Part shown: positions 1 through 14,916 of the stretch, piece after piece
Position numbering within the stretch: the stretch's first letter is position 1
Layout: each line of letters begins with the position of its first letter
Assembly (NCBI GenBank): GCA_028554795.2
Contig: CM068841.1
Coordinates: forward strand, 26,159,308 to 26,223,307
DNA length: 64,000 nucleotides
DNA from: Sinohyriopsis cumingii
Taxonomy: Eukaryota > Mollusca > Bivalvia > Unionida > Unionidae
Direction of reading: 5' to 3'
Notes under the pieces: generated by a model
What the model saw: only the letters and a program-made list of their open reading frames with translations
The model's database searches: none
What the model was told of the DNA's origin: nothing
Position numbers and translations under genes: made by a program

Positions 1-226
1 ACATTTAAGAAGACTGAGCGCATATTATTATAAAGTTAAGAGGCAAGTGAGTGCATATTATTCTACATTTAAGAAGACTGAGTGTATATTAGCCTACATT
101 TAAGGAGACTGAGTGCATATTAGTCTACAGTTAAGATGAGTGAGTGTATATTATTTGGCATTTAAGAAGACTGAGTGCATATTATTCTACATTTAAGATC
201 AGTGAGTGCATATTATTTTATGGTCA
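1..226. repeat. Degenerate 31-33 bp tandem repeat, about 7 copies
   Basis: The phrase AAGAAGACTGAGTGCATATT followed by ATTCTACATTT recurs about seven times with substitutions and 1-2 base length changes. The array runs off the left edge of the window, so its true length is unknown. No open frame spans it. Confidence 0.85.
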
Positions 227-2585
227 AAGTGAGTCATGTGAAAACCTGGTCTAACACCATAACGGTCTGTAGGAATACTACCAAGTCAGTTTGACGTGAT
301 GCCATGATTGGCGGCATTTGGAGGCAAGTATCACGTGATGCCATGATTTGCGACATTTGGCGAGAGCATTGCCCAGATTTAAAGGACCTTATAGGTTGTA
401 TAGGCTGTGTTAAGCCTTCGATGACAAGCTTAAACTATTTTTAATTTATTTTTTCATTTCTGTTAACCAAAACAAAATGTGTTTTTATTTCGGGTGGTCT
501 AGTAAGTGTTTGATAGTATGGATTATTTTATTAAGATGAAGATATGATATCAAGCAGATAAAATTTCGCAGTTAATGTCATCTAACTCTGGCATGATGAA
601 CTGTATTCAGACTAATTATTAATCACTGGATCTGGGTTCAGGGTGATAACAGAACTCCGTTTCCGCTGATAGTGTATGTATTTGGTTTTGTATTTTATTG
701 TTTCGTTTGTGTGTTTGTTTTATGTGGCTTTTATAACACCTTATCTCATCTTCACATTGCTATGAATGATCCTGAAATAATATGAAATAATAACCTTAAA
801 CTACGAGAGAGGCTTTAATGGGACAGGTGTCGCTGCGATACTTTATTCTAAATATGTCTGGTATAGCGTATTCTGTTATATACATGACAACATCTATAGC
901 CTAAAATTACAGGCAAATAATGATTCCAGCCTGACACGATTTCTTTACGTTTTCCAAGAATCACGCAAGATAAACTGCGAAGGAAGTCGAAATGGGCCTT
1001 ATCATCTTGACCTAAATATGGACGAGGCCGAAAAGAAGACTGAAACAAATCATAATATGCATAATAATAATAATATAATAATACAATTCGGGACCAGAAA
1101 TAAGACAAGATTATCTACAACTACACGGAAGGCAATAAATCATTTGCACACCATACGACATTATAATTTAAGACACTCAAGTCTAAAAAACAGACTCTGA
1201 TCAAAAGAGTAGCACACAAAATTCAACGTAAGACATTGCAATTAGTCGCGTGGTCTGCAGCTCCGTTTCTGGTAGTATTGTTATTGACTGATTTTGATCT
1301 GCGATATCCAGTGGAAACCTTTACACGATCTCGCCATTAATCATTTTGGCAGAGAGAAAACTCGAATAGTTTGGTTCCATTTTCACATTTTTTTAATACA
1401 TACTATGGAAATCAGTTCCAGGAAGAGTGTCGTATATCAAATGAGCAATAAAAGACCATGAACTGTCAAAAAATACATCGTCTGTTACTACTACTAATAC
1501 TACCACTACTACAACTACTGCTACTAATGCTACTTTGATTGTAGCTATGGATCTTTTGAAGTTCATTTTCAACGTCTCCATGCGATTAAATTCCCCGTCT
1601 TCTATTTTAGTGACAATGAATGTTCTTAATACATCTCTTTTCATAATGTGGTACTTATTACAGCGTATAAAGTCTTTGAATATTGTAGATATAATTATCA
1701 CATGCGCAAAAGAAATGGCAAAATGTTAGGTAGCTTCTTTTGCTTTTATGAATACTATTTCCTTGAAGGGTCCTCCTAACGTTCATTTTCAAGGTCTTTA
1801 GATGATTTGCATTCCGCCTTTCATAAATGTCTCCTTCCCCAGTTTCACCAGCAATGTAAATCTCAAGCTCAGAATGTTGTTGTCTCCAAGTATCATTAAA
1901 TTTCATTGAATATATTCAGGTTTCTCAGAGAAAAACTGAGTAGGCGTGATTCTTGTTATGATCTCTTCATGCACAAGATGGAAAAACAAATAAAACCCGT
2001 ATTCAAAATATATCAAATTCATGGGAATTAGGAACGGATTTGGTACGTCTTTGTTAGAAATGTTCAAAGAAATTCATTTTTAAGTCTTGTTGTGTTTAAT
2101 TTGCTTTTTTATGTTTGTTTTTGGTTTGTGTGTGGTCATTTTCTTTGTGCATAAATCCGAATTTTAAAAAAAATCGTAACATTTCATCAAACTAACCGTA
2201 AGGCAAAATATTGAGACCTACGCGAAAACATATTCTCTTTCTTCAGTTTTGTAAAATTTAAATCACCTATCACGACTGACTCTCCATTTCTGTATGTTGA
2301 AACGAGACATGATCGTCAAATAATGCCGATTAGCCCATAGCGATTTGATATACATTATATGTCTTCTCTATTTAGTAATTTAAAAGTGTATAACCATATA
2401 ACATAGGTTTCATATTAAATGCAGACATTATTTATATGCAGATATTATTTTGTACAATTCCTTCCAAATACACGCCTTTCATTAACATCTTGTCTTCAGA
2501 AATCAAAAAGACCTAGAAATATTTCTCCCACTCAAGGTATTAGATCTTGCGTTCTATTTAATTTATTTATTTAATTTATTTAGTT
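227..2585. other. Intergenic DNA, nothing recognised except a short direct repeat
   Basis: I see no coding signal with codon structure or family motifs. The only internal structure is a pair of 28-bp direct repeats at 294-321 and 333-360 that share ACGTGATGCCATGATT, followed by a GC-richer stretch. The short open frames here have no recognisable content. Confidence 0.6.
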
Positions 2586-2599
2586 CTTCAAGAGGTTTG

Positions 2600-3530
<931 letters not shown>

Positions 3531-3759
3531 CTGGAGCGTTTACATTCGATGGTGGCATATTTTACGTTCTGGTTAATTTTGAATTGTTTTGGTTTTATTC
3601 TTAACATAATAACATCATGTAAGTCATATTTTTGGTGGCTCTATGGACCTTTTCCATTATTTGTTTTCGATCCATTTCCTTGGTCTTACAATGTAACCAT
3701 AACTCAAGAAGTATACATAAAGCTGCTTTAGTCATGAGTTTTGAATTCAATATGTAAAA

Positions 3760-4100
3760 AATATATTAACTATACAAATCGATCTCTCTCTGACGTTAAA
3801 GAAGATACATTTTTACATTTATATAAAAATGTATTGACTATATAAATCGACCCCACCATGATGTTTCATATTTACCGGAAATCAGCATGCCTGAATGTAC
3901 TGTGTATATAAATCGTTCAGTGTCTGACATTAAGTTATTTCATAATTACCGAAATTCAATAAGTAGGAAAGGTATTGACTGTTTAAGTCGCCCCTCCATG
4001 ACGTTTCATGTTTGCCAGAATTCAGTATGTAACTGATGTACTGACTATATAAATCGTTCAGTCCCTGCTATTGAAGACGTTTAATATTTGCAGGAACAAA
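3760..4100. repeat. Decayed ~75 bp tandem repeat, 4-5 copies
   Basis: The phrase TGACTATATAAATCG recurs near 3835, 3906, 3982 and 4048 (the second and third copies diverged), each followed by a TGACGTTT or TGATGTTT and TTTGCC/TTTACC segment. Copies differ at many positions, so the array is old. Confidence 0.7.
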
Positions 4101-4269
4101 ATATATAAGAACATTATTCTTGAACTATCATTGTTTTTCTCATTCGCAAGAATCTGTTATCGTAATGCAACTAATCCTGACTTGTAATCGAACTCTTTTC
4201 AGTGAGCTCAGTTTGTAACTCTCATAAAAAGTCCGTTTTTATACGTTTTTGAGATTATTATAGTACATA

Positions 4270-4530
4270 TCGTTAAAAGTCATGATGTACGTTACAGTTT
4301 GCGGCGTATCTTTAAGTCATACCGTACCATACACCTTACAGTGCATCTTTGAAAGCCATGATGTACTTGGCAGCTTTTAGATGATCTTTAAACGCCATGT
4401 TGTGCTTTACATAACTTATCATTGAAAGTCGTGCTGTACTTCACATCTAACAGCTCATCTTTAACAATCATGCTGTACGTTACAGCTTACAGAATATTTT
4501 GTAAAGTCATTGCATAGAGTCATGAGTACG
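4270..4530. repeat. Decayed ~37 bp tandem repeat, 6-7 copies
   Basis: The phrase AAAGTCATGATGTACGTTACAG recurs in altered form near 4278, 4314, 4352, 4390, 4425 and 4462, giving a period of roughly 37 bp. The array directly follows the ~75 bp array. Confidence 0.7.
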
Positions 4531-7500
4531 TTTTCCTTTTAAGATCAGCTAGTTGTCGGACTGTAATCTCGATCAATAAAAGTAAATATTATTTATGTTG
4601 AATGTTCGAAATCTGTATTGTGAAAACGCTGTGGATTTATTTTATTTTGGTTCCATTTCGTAACTTATTAAGTCCGTGTTGTATATGCAAGTCTTTTTTT
4701 GTCATACGGTGAAGACAAGTGATTTGAATAAAACGATTTAAGGCAAATTGTTATTAATACAAAAGGTCGGCATTAATATATTCCAAACTTTACATAGTGT
4801 AGGAACATGCGCACTCACACGACATACATTTGAATAAAAAGATGACGTGCGTAAAACCAGTAATGACAATTTTTAATATTGCCTTACTATTATCATGGGA
4901 TGAATGCACAATATTTAACAAATACGGATATATTTGTAAACATATCTGATTCAAACACTATGGTAGATATCGTTGGGCCTTTCTCTGATTTGGGTCCGTA
5001 TTCACTCAGTTTACATAGATGACAATTTTGTTGACAGATTACACATGTACACCATAACACAACAATTACATCCTTACATGAAAAATTATAATGTGCTTTC
5101 AAGACTGACAGACGTTTAATACGAACAAGGCATTTATAAGCAAAATATGTTTTTCTGCCTGTAACGTTGTGTCACTTGCTTGTTGGAAGTCTTACCAGCC
5201 AATTGTTTCGGCCAGATGCATGTATCATTTTCCAAATCATTTTCAATGATACTATATTTTGTTTCAATTTATGTCATGACAAAAGTTAATAATCAATTCA
5301 AACATGGGCATGATCCCGGATTTCTCTGCAATCTCATGTGTTTTATATTTCAATACGTTTATTTTCATTAAGAGATTATTATCAGACGCTGTTTCATTCA
5401 CACCTCATTACAATAAAATTTAATTTAGTGGAATGGATCCTTTGATTATGGTTGATTATTTAAAACCCTACAGACATAAGTGATGCTTCAACACTGTGCT
5501 CAGTAGACGCATCTGCTCGGCAAATATATATTTAATTTCTCCTGTGTGTTAATGTTGGCAGTAGTCCTCATGGTTTACAACTATTTTAATATTTAAAAAC
5601 GCACCAGATCGATTTCATCATTTTACAAGATTGTTTTACGTAATTGCATTGTTTCTTCTACCGCCTTCTGTATTAATGACATTTCTATATGTCAATAAAG
5701 GCTAATCCATCCTCGTGCTTGGCCTGAAATCATTTGATTATTTGCCGGCAATTATTTATTATTTCTATTTCCAAATCAGCGGAATTTCCGTTTTTCATAC
5801 TGTTAACAATTGCTTTACCTTCAAACGAGGATTGTCGTTTTAATGTGGCCAGGAAAAGATAAATAAAGCTCGTAATTAGTATAATGCAATTGTAATCTTG
5901 TCTAAGTAAGACTGCAAACTAATTCATAATTAATCTTAATGCGATTGGATAATTCAACAGTAAAAAGCAAGTGCTCCAAATCGAAAGTAAGACCTCAAAC
6001 TGCATGAATATTGATTTGATCTCATTATTAATACTGATGGTAGGTTCTTGAATTATATTTGATTTTAAGGAATTTATAATCAGGAAATAATTTTGACACC
6101 GTATATCCACCGTCATAATATTGACGACTATAACATTCATGATCTAGTCCTAGCCATCAAGTTAAATTTAGACCAGCTTTTATAACACTTATGTATGTAT
6201 GAATAATCATGAAGTTAGATGGTATATTTATCTTGACTAGTACTATTCAGCACGGACCAAAGTAGGTAATAGTTAAACACATCCCAAGCTAATATGCTTA
6301 CGTAATGCGTTTTCATTCAGCAGAGCTTCTTGTCACTAATGTCTGCACAGTAACTAGACTTGATATGTGGTTTTATATCGGCGGGTTCTACTAACGACAA
6401 GTGAAGTTCTACTAATTTGTATTCAATCAATACATTTTAAAGTGTTGCAATTAGGTAAAATAAGATAATTATGCAAGCCACGGATAAAAGGTGTCATCTA
6501 CTTAGCTGATAGTGAAACACATTTAGTCGCTTAGAAAATCATTTAAATGCTGCTTAGAGTTTCCTGTTGACCTGTTTAGCAGTTAAGAATATTAGTGTTT
6601 TTCAGCCGAAAAGCATTTTTAAAACCTCAACAGAAAATAAAGTGTGTATTGATTTAAACAACATTTGTTTTTCTTAGATTGTTCATGCTTTAGGGTGTGA
6701 ATCGAATGATTCAGGAAAGGTAATTTTCGCATAATATTCTGTTCATTTGATTCACTTTTAATTTTAGAAAATAAGACCTGGCCAAAACAAAACGTTTATT
6801 GATTCTGATATCGTAGAATGTGAAACTATTCTAATTAATAATGAAGAAAAGAAGACGTAAATGTATTAATGAATACGTATTTAGGAATATCGCGATATCT
6901 ACTTGTGGTCACATTTGATATTTCTCCAAAATGTTACCTCTGCCACAGCAATGACAACATTCGAAGTACTCGTTGTCAAACCTTTGTATCATCACGATAT
7001 TACATTGGCTCGTGGATTACCATGGAAACCCACAGCTATCTCATAATGGGCCAATAAAATCGGATTTTTCATCCACAAAGCTAACATGGTAATTTAAAGA
7101 TTCCTATAGACTATATGCAGGTTATATATTTTTAAAAAAATAGTCATTTGAATCCGGAAATCCAAATCAGCCTTTAAACACATTAATATTTATTAAATTT
7201 CCCATTCCAACAAAGTAAACGTGGTTCTTTATTTTCAAAGAACAAACACCCACTGTTCGTCCGTATCACGATATAAATGCGGTAAAAATTCTTAGATGTA
7301 ATGTAGTGATATATGTTCTGTTATTAATGATAACATTATGTTATAAGTTGGCAGTTTCATTCTCCTCTTTCACGATTCAGTATATTGACATTTAAATTCA
7401 TGCTCCTGGGACTTTATTGAAATAATTTTTTACCGTATGTTCAGATGCTTAAACTGATCCCCTGTCCGCTTTAACATATTTTCAATAAATGTTTTGGATT

Positions 7501-8027
7501 TGCAGGTAGGTGTTGTATTTCATACATCTATTGATTCACTCCTTTATAATATAATGGATGCCAATATATAATTCATCCCTACATACATAACCAAATACAC
7601 CGCTACAAATACCACCGAATGAAACAAGATCTTGTAGATATTTAGTTAAATGGGTCAAGCCAAGCAGCATAGCATCATAACAATAGCTTGCATCAAAACT
7701 CATTCGCTATATTCATAAAGAATAGATCCCTGTCGAGACCTGAAGTTGTATATTGCAATTTTACTGTTTTTCTTTAGCTCAGAACGTTTTGTTATTCTGC
7801 TTTTTCCGTCTTTGTGCCATTATATAAATATAGTTGTTCTTCGTGTATCTCTCAGTGTATATGTATGCAGAAAAACAAAACATTAGAAATCGAATCTTAG
7901 AAACATGTATATGCTTGTGTTTGCTGGTGTGTGCATAAACACGGATAGAACACGCATATATGTAAGTATATATTTTATAGGCATTTTATCATATTAGGCA
8001 TCCATGTATCTAAGCACAGGATTTCTA

Positions 8028-8030
<3 letters not shown>
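4531..8030. other. Intergenic DNA, nothing recognised
   Basis: This is AT-rich sequence with no open frame showing family motifs, no clear exon flanked by splice sites and no obvious transposon ends. Short frames at 4893-5102 and 5919-6140 on the minus strand look like chance. Confidence 0.6.

Positions 8031-8112
<82 letters not shown>
8031..8112. repeat. (TA)n microsatellite, 82 bp
   Basis: This is a pure AT/TA tract. Sequence on both sides (AGCACAGGATTTCTAGGCAT before it, GGATTTCTTGGCATG after it) belongs to the same decayed repeat family. Confidence 0.99.
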
Positions 8113-8115
<3 letters not shown>

Positions 8116-8410
8116 TATGACTAGAGGCACACTGATAAAATAAGCATATTGCATGCATATCTGTACTTGTAGAATTTAAAAGCACTTTAACATAATAAGT
8201 ATCAAAACATATATGTACCTATAGAATTGATATGCACGATCACATACTATGTATTAGGCATACATAAACGTACCTATAGGATTTCTTGGCATGTTAACAC
8301 AATAAATAGGATTTATATGCACGATCACATAATATGTATCAGGCATACATAAAACTACCTGAAGGATTTTTTGGCACGTTGTCATAATAAGTATCAGACA
8401 TATATAGACT
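8113..8410. repeat. Decayed ~70-110 bp tandem repeat
   Basis: The phrases ATATGCACGATCACATA, GGCATACATAAA and GTACCTATAGGATTTCTTGGCA each recur two or three times between 8170 and 8400. Related sequence lies before the TA tract, so the microsatellite probably grew inside this array. Confidence 0.7.
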
Positions 8411-10989
8411 CACCAAAATTATAAAATTTAAATTATTTGGGCTAATTTTTTCTTTGTCATATTTTGCATTTGCCTGTCGATGTTCAACTCTTTCAGCTGT
8501 ACTTATCTTTCTAAATCATTCCAAGAAGTCTCTGTTATTACCTATTAGCTTATCTTGTAATGAATCCCTTTATCACCATTAAGATATTGCTCTTCAACTG
8601 TACTTAAAATAACGTCTTCACTGAATAGTCGTACTCTTTTTGCCTGAACAGTTTTCCATCGAATTTCCTATAATCAGGACTTATGGGTGGAACAGACGTG
8701 TAGATAATGATGAAGTTAAAGTGTTAGCAGCGTAATCCGTTTTGTACCATGGAATAATAGCTGAACCTATAAAGTATTATCACATGTCTTCTGAGATAAG
8801 AAAATGGTCTCATGTGAATGGCCTGATATAATTGGTCTGTCTCCAATCAGATAATCTAGCATTTGGATTTACTACTCTCCATGGATCTAGTAAATCGATT
8901 TCGTGCTTGATATCATTGACTGTTGTTCTGGTAATGATATTTATATCATGGATAATAGTATATGCATAAAGATTATTGTCCTCAATAACATTTCATTCAC
9001 TTCAGTTGATAATATATGAATTATTAGAACTAACAATAACAAGTCTGAAAAAGGTCAGGGATATCGTCATTATGACGTAATATAGTTACCAAACCTATTG
9101 TATTTCCGTCAATCAATATCTTATTATTCTGTGATATTTCTACGATCATCATCACGTCTTATTCTCGGATACAAAAGATCAAAATTATTTAAAAATATAA
9201 TGGTGACCCCAACAATATTAATATATTTATTTCCGAAAACACACTGAAAAACCTAACAATTTTTTTCTGTCCCTCAATACAACGTGTTTTTAGTGTAAAC
9301 AACGAAAAACAGTTAGCTTGCGTTCATTAAAAAGTCCATAAAAGTTTGTATCCTCCACTAAATGTGTACGCAAAGTGTACATAATTTCATTGGCATTAGG
9401 AATGCCATGTCAGATAGAAATGTCTGTAAACAGTTGTAGATTGAATACAGTTATTCTGATCATGTTTGAATTCTGTGGAAAAAATATCTGTATTTGACGT
9501 TCAGTAGGATGCAAAATCTCCACTCTATAGCACACACAAATTAGTCAACAAATTGTAATTGTGAGAAGTCAGCTTCTGAAAAAGGTCATTTCAAACTCTT
9601 GTTAATCTTTATTGTAACAAGGCTGTCTAACAATATGCTGCTCTGAGGTACGTCCATATCCTGGTGAAATTTCGGAAAGCGTGCTTACTTTCTTTACTGT
9701 GAAATATCTATCATTTTAAATAGATTTGTTCAAGTCAAATGAAATTACTACACATTTATTATATTAGAACCTTTTCTATTAAAATATTTTAGACTAGATA
9801 ACCATTCGTGCTTTTCAGACATCAACACCCACAATGGAAAGTCTGATAGTTACTATCTTAACTCGACACCAGAGTAGTCTGTCATGGTATTGCAAATTCA
9901 GATTGATTGTGGTATGGACGATGTTTCCGACAGTTTATATGGTCTTATCTAGAGTTGGCTATCATCATCTCCTCCTGCTGAATTGGCATGGTCTTAATAA
10001 ATCGTGTTTGGCAATTCTCTGAGAATTAAAGGTTTGTTGCATCTTTCAATGTTAACAGATTCGAAGCTAAAGGAATATTTTCTTTCATAGCTTTGACAAT
10101 ATAAAAGGTTGGTTTTTTTAGGATATTTGGCAATCTTTTTTTGTTTGTCTTTATTAATTATTACCAAAACTCACATTTGTGTTAGTGTTTGATACAGCTG
10201 TTGTATTTTTCAAGTACGTTTCCTGACCTCATTTCGATACTGTTTTGATGGAAGAATGACAGGTCACCCTAGCGACCTAGGATCTCCATGTACCACCCGA
10301 TGTAGGTCTATCAGCTCTGTGTATAGAATATTCATTCCTATTTTCAGCTCTTGGAATGTCACCTAAATTTTGTACGGACCAGTTTTCCATTACATGATGG
10401 CTTGTACGCAAGTATCTGTTTGGTTCGTTGAATCATCTAAGATTCTGAAACAAAATCAAATTTACTTTCACTGAGGTTCAGAAACAATTCCCAATTTGCT
10501 CTTATTCAATTTATGTCGTTGGTCTAGCTCATAAGGTCAGGGAGATTTGCTTTTAAGTATACGGAAATAGGTCACTGCTATACAGTCTTTTCATCGTCAT
10601 AAATGGCTCATATTCCACGTGTTATCCTACGTGGGATTTTTTTATTCTCCTAAACGTAAAGAGATGCTCTTGAGACAAGAATATTTTTGTATATATACAA
10701 GAAACAAAAGGGGAATGAAACTAAGCTTTTAGAGTAATTTGTGGATATGTATGCCACCAATAAAGACTCTTGGGCTTGTCCTTCTATAACTGGCTTGCTT
10801 GGGCTACTGTGCATTTTGAGATATGATTAGATTTACTTGCTGATCTGACAAACTCAGACTTAGTGTATTAAACTGTAACTATATAAATCTAGAGATTCGG
10901 GTTAAATATGAGCTATGAATAAAGAGTCAATTAGGTCTTAAAGTTTAAAATGTGGGGACCATCAGCTTCTTTTGTATACCATTAGACAA
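8411..10989. other. Intergenic DNA, nothing recognised
   Basis: There is no supported gene or transposon. The plus-strand frame at 9834-10022 (62 codons) has no recognisable motif, and its ends do not coincide with splice signals I can support. Confidence 0.6.
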
Positions 10990-11199
10990 ATATGCATCTA
11001 AAACGTGTTCATGCGACTTATGAGTACTAAGACCTATCACAACGATAGACACATACAAGGTGTTCCTGCGACTAAAAAGTGATGATATCTATCATAAAAA
11101 TAAAGACCTTAAAGGTATTCCTGAGAATGACGAGTACTAGGACATACCATAAAAAAAACACCTAAAAGGTATTCCTGCGATTAACGAGTACTGAGATCT

Positions 11200-11356
<157 letters not shown>

Positions 11357-11561
11357 ACCATGTCCTCCTGCGACAGATGAGTACTGAGAATTGCGATTAA
11401 GACTATAAACAATCAAAATACTTTTTGATTTTGGGTTTGTGCCATATTTGCATTCGTATAAATATTGAGATATGGTGCGTAATGTGGCAGATTCCAAACG
11501 TCTAATAATCGAAATGTTTTGGGTTATAATTGCATGAATTATAAATTCAGACTTTATATAT

Positions 11562-11565
<4 letters not shown>

Positions 11566-11654
<89 letters not shown>
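11566..11654. repeat. (TA)n microsatellite, 89 bp
   Basis: This is a pure TA tract about 210 bp after the compound TA/GTAT tract. Confidence 0.99.
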
Positions 11655-11655
<1 letters not shown>

Positions 11656-11833
11656 TCTTTAATGACAAATATTTTGTCTAGTGATTGATAATATGCAATT
11701 TGTGTTGCTACAATTAACTTAAACAGCACATGCCTTCTACAGCTATTGATCGGGAAATAAATGTTGATTTAAGTGGCATACTGATAATAGAAAACTAATA
11801 TTCCATATTGCCTATATATTGATCATTGTTAAG

Positions 11834-11888
11834 ACATACATACATACATACATACATACATACATACATACATACATACATACATACA
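11834..11888. repeat. (ACAT)n microsatellite
   Basis: About 13-14 ACAT units. As the complement of ATGT it mirrors the GTAT tract 500 bp upstream, so the two could pair as a long inverted repeat. Confidence 0.98.
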
Positions 11889-12639
11889 AGGTATATACTT
11901 TTGTATGTATGCATTGCAGCTACTTTGAATTAGTACTGACAAAAATCGCTGCAGAAGGGACTTTTATTCTTCTTTAAAATCGGTTCTTGCCAAAAGTTAC
12001 CAAACACTCATGTATGTTCTGGAGTAGTGCAAGGAATGTGCCCATATTTATTCTGAGTCTCTAGAGTCTTAGGTTCGGGTAAATTTTAATCCGATTTATC
12101 TTGGCATCGATTTTCAGGGCAATCGGAATGAATTAGAACTCAACTTTGGATCAAGACAATCTAATTTGGAAAAATCGATCACTTTTGTGTCTGTTAATAT
12201 AGAAATCAATGGGCAAAATTGTTAGTGTTAAAATATCTTGCAACATTCCCGAATCAGCTAAGAACAGACGGTCCAATACTGTTTATGGTTTCTAGCCAGC
12301 AGTTCCAGCTATTTCACATTAGGAGAAATGTATTAAAAATGATTTTACGTCTAACATGATTTTCTTCCACATGTTAGCGTATTTTCTTATTTTCAGTGCT
12401 ATGGTTCCCAGTTAATGTGCCATCATTTTGAAACAAAGTGGTGAACTCATTTTAACAACATTTGCTACCTGTAAACGAAAATTGTGATTTGGATAAATTT
12501 AGAAACGAGTATGATCAAGATCTACAGAAACTTTGAGACATATGTGTGTCACGTTCACTGTCAGTCACCGTTATGCATGTATGAGCACGTGTTGCAAAGA
12601 CAAACTTAATGTTGAGGAGCGTTTGCTCTATGACTGAGA
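11889..12639. other. Intergenic DNA, nothing recognised
   Basis: There are no open frames of note, no repeat structure and no transposon motifs. Confidence 0.6.
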
Positions 12640-14129
12640 TTGGGAATCATACTGTACAATCTCATACTGTACAATCATACTGTACATTCTCATACTGATT
12701 ATACTCTGTTAATGGTAGATGTATTTTAGTAATATGTCGCAACCTGAATTCAAGTATGCCAGTATACAGTTCTATACTGAGTATTGTTTCCCCGTAATTG
12801 ATGTATAACAGTATACAGTCTCATACAGTCTATTAATAGTCGATATATATAACATATACAGTCTCGTACTGAGTACAGCCAATTAATATACAATATGTAC
12901 ATGAGCATACAGAATCACACTAAATATAGTCTATCAATATGCGATGCTTTACAGTATAATATAGTCTATTTATAGTTGATGTATAACCGTGTACAGTCTC
13001 ACACAGTCTATAATAGGCTATCTAGAATAGTATACTGTCTCAGATAGTCTATTAATATAGATATATAACATATACAGTTTCAAACTGAGCAGAGCCTCTT
13101 AATATGCAATATATTCATCAGTATGCAACTTCATACTAAATATTGTCTATCAATCTGTGATGCATAACAGTATACAGTATCATATATTCTGTTAATATGT
13201 GTTGTATAACAGTATGTAGTCTTCTACTGAGTACAGCCTCTTAATATACAGTATGTACATCAGTATACAACATCAGACTAAATATAGTCTATTAATATGC
13301 GATGCATAACAGTATACAGTCTCATATATTATGTTAATATGTGTTGTATGACAGTATGTAGTCTTCTGCTGAGTACAGTCTTTTAATATACAGTATGTAC
13401 AGCAGTATACAACATCAGACTAATATAGTATATCAATATGCGATGCATAACAGTATACAGTCTCATATATTATGTTAATATGTGTTGTATGACAGTATGT
13501 AGTCTTCTACTGAGTACAGCCTCTTAATATACAGTATGTACAGCAGTATACAACATCAGACTAAATATAGTCTATTAATATGCGATGCATAACAGTATAC
13601 AGTATTATATATTCTGTTAATATGTGTTGTATAACAGTATGTAGTCTTCTACTAAATACAGCCTCTTAATATACAGTATGTACAGCAGTATACAACATCA
13701 GACTAAATATAGTCTATCAATATGCGATGCATAACAGTATACAGTCTCATATATTCTGTTAATATATGTTGTATAACAGTATGTAGTCTTCTACTGAATA
13801 CACCCTCTTAATATACAGTATGTACAGCAGTATACAACATCAGACTAAATATAGTCTATTAATATGCGATGCATAAGAGTATACAGTCTCATATATTATG
13901 TCAATAGGTGTTGTATGACAGCATGTAGTCTTCTACTGAGTACAGTCTTTTAATATACAGCATGTACAGCAGTATGCAACATCAGACTAAATATAGTCTA
14001 TCAATATGCGATGCATAACAGTATACAGTCTCATATATTATGTTAATATGTGTTGTATAACAGTATGTAGTCTTCTACTGAGTACAGCCTCTTAATATAC
14101 AGTATGTACAGCAGTATGCAACATCAGAC
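12640..14129. repeat. 142-bp higher-order tandem repeat built from three ~47-bp monomers
   Basis: The marker GCGATGCAT occurs at 13299, 13440, 13582, 13724, 13866 and 14008 (a diverged copy begins at 13157), a spacing of 141-142 bp. Each 142-bp unit splits into three related parts of about 43, 48 and 51 bp, each beginning ACAGTAT or ACAGCAGTAT and containing a TTAATATA/ATCAATAT box. The left part (12640-13150) keeps only the shorter ~47-bp rhythm and is much more diverged. This is the pattern of a small satellite whose right end was homogenised recently. The array stops almost exactly where duplicated segment A begins. Confidence 0.9.
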
Positions 14130-14529
14130 TTAATATGTTTGCATTTATTGCTTATGGACGATTGGAAGCATATGGAATAATTAGGCATATATGATTCACT
14201 TCTCCACCAGATTGCGCATAGTCTCACATACCAGAAGAACGAAGTTTTGATTGCAAAGCACTTGTGATTAGTTTGGATTCTATAATAACAAAATAACAAT
14301 CATATCCTTGATAAAATGAATTTAGCCTTTGCACCGGTCATGATGTGTAAAGGACAACCAAAATTATATTGAACGCTAACGTTGTAGAAAACAATTAACA
14401 GTGAAAACACCATGCTTTCTTTCAATAAACCAAATCAGAACATTTTAATATTTTAATTTGTTCTTAAATCGTTTAGTATAACGTAGAATCATGCATTGGT
14501 TCTAAACAACTCTATTTATCAATACATAT

Positions 14530-14545
14530 TTGCTTTCTCTTTTCA
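14530..14545 (+). promoter_or_regulatory. Candidate 3' splice site upstream of the membrane-protein frame
   Basis: The tract TTTGCTTTCTCTTTTCAG ends at about 14546 and is an excellent polypyrimidine-AG acceptor. It is kept base for base in copy B (ending near 24058), whereas the sequence just downstream carries indels between copies. If used, the 112-codon frame lies in one exon behind a 5'-UTR intron. Confidence 0.45.
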
Positions 14546-14916
14546 GAATATTTATTATATGAAGTTCAAATAAATCCCCTCTCCAAGTGTTCAAAAGTGA
14601 ACTGCGAAATTCTACAAAAAGATTCATATTAGTTTGAATGATTTCTACCTGTTAGCTCTATTGAATATTTCAATCTCACGTTATCTGCATCAATGCGTTT
14701 CATGGGACTTGACAATTGAATAGAAATGCATTTGGATAAAAGAATGGAATTCAATTTTAAATCCATCCGGAAGAGTACAAGAAGATAAATGGCTGATGAT
14801 GCATTCCCTTAATGTTGAAGATACAGAGAAAAGTGTGCTGCCCAGTGTTTTAGTTTATGACTTTAATAATATACGTTATCCAAACCCTATTTATTGCGAC
14901 GAATTAGCTATCGGAC

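Noticed and set aside
12640-14129. CRISPR-like array of regularly spaced repeats
   Set aside because: Units are contiguous tandem copies without unique spacers, and the host is a eukaryote.
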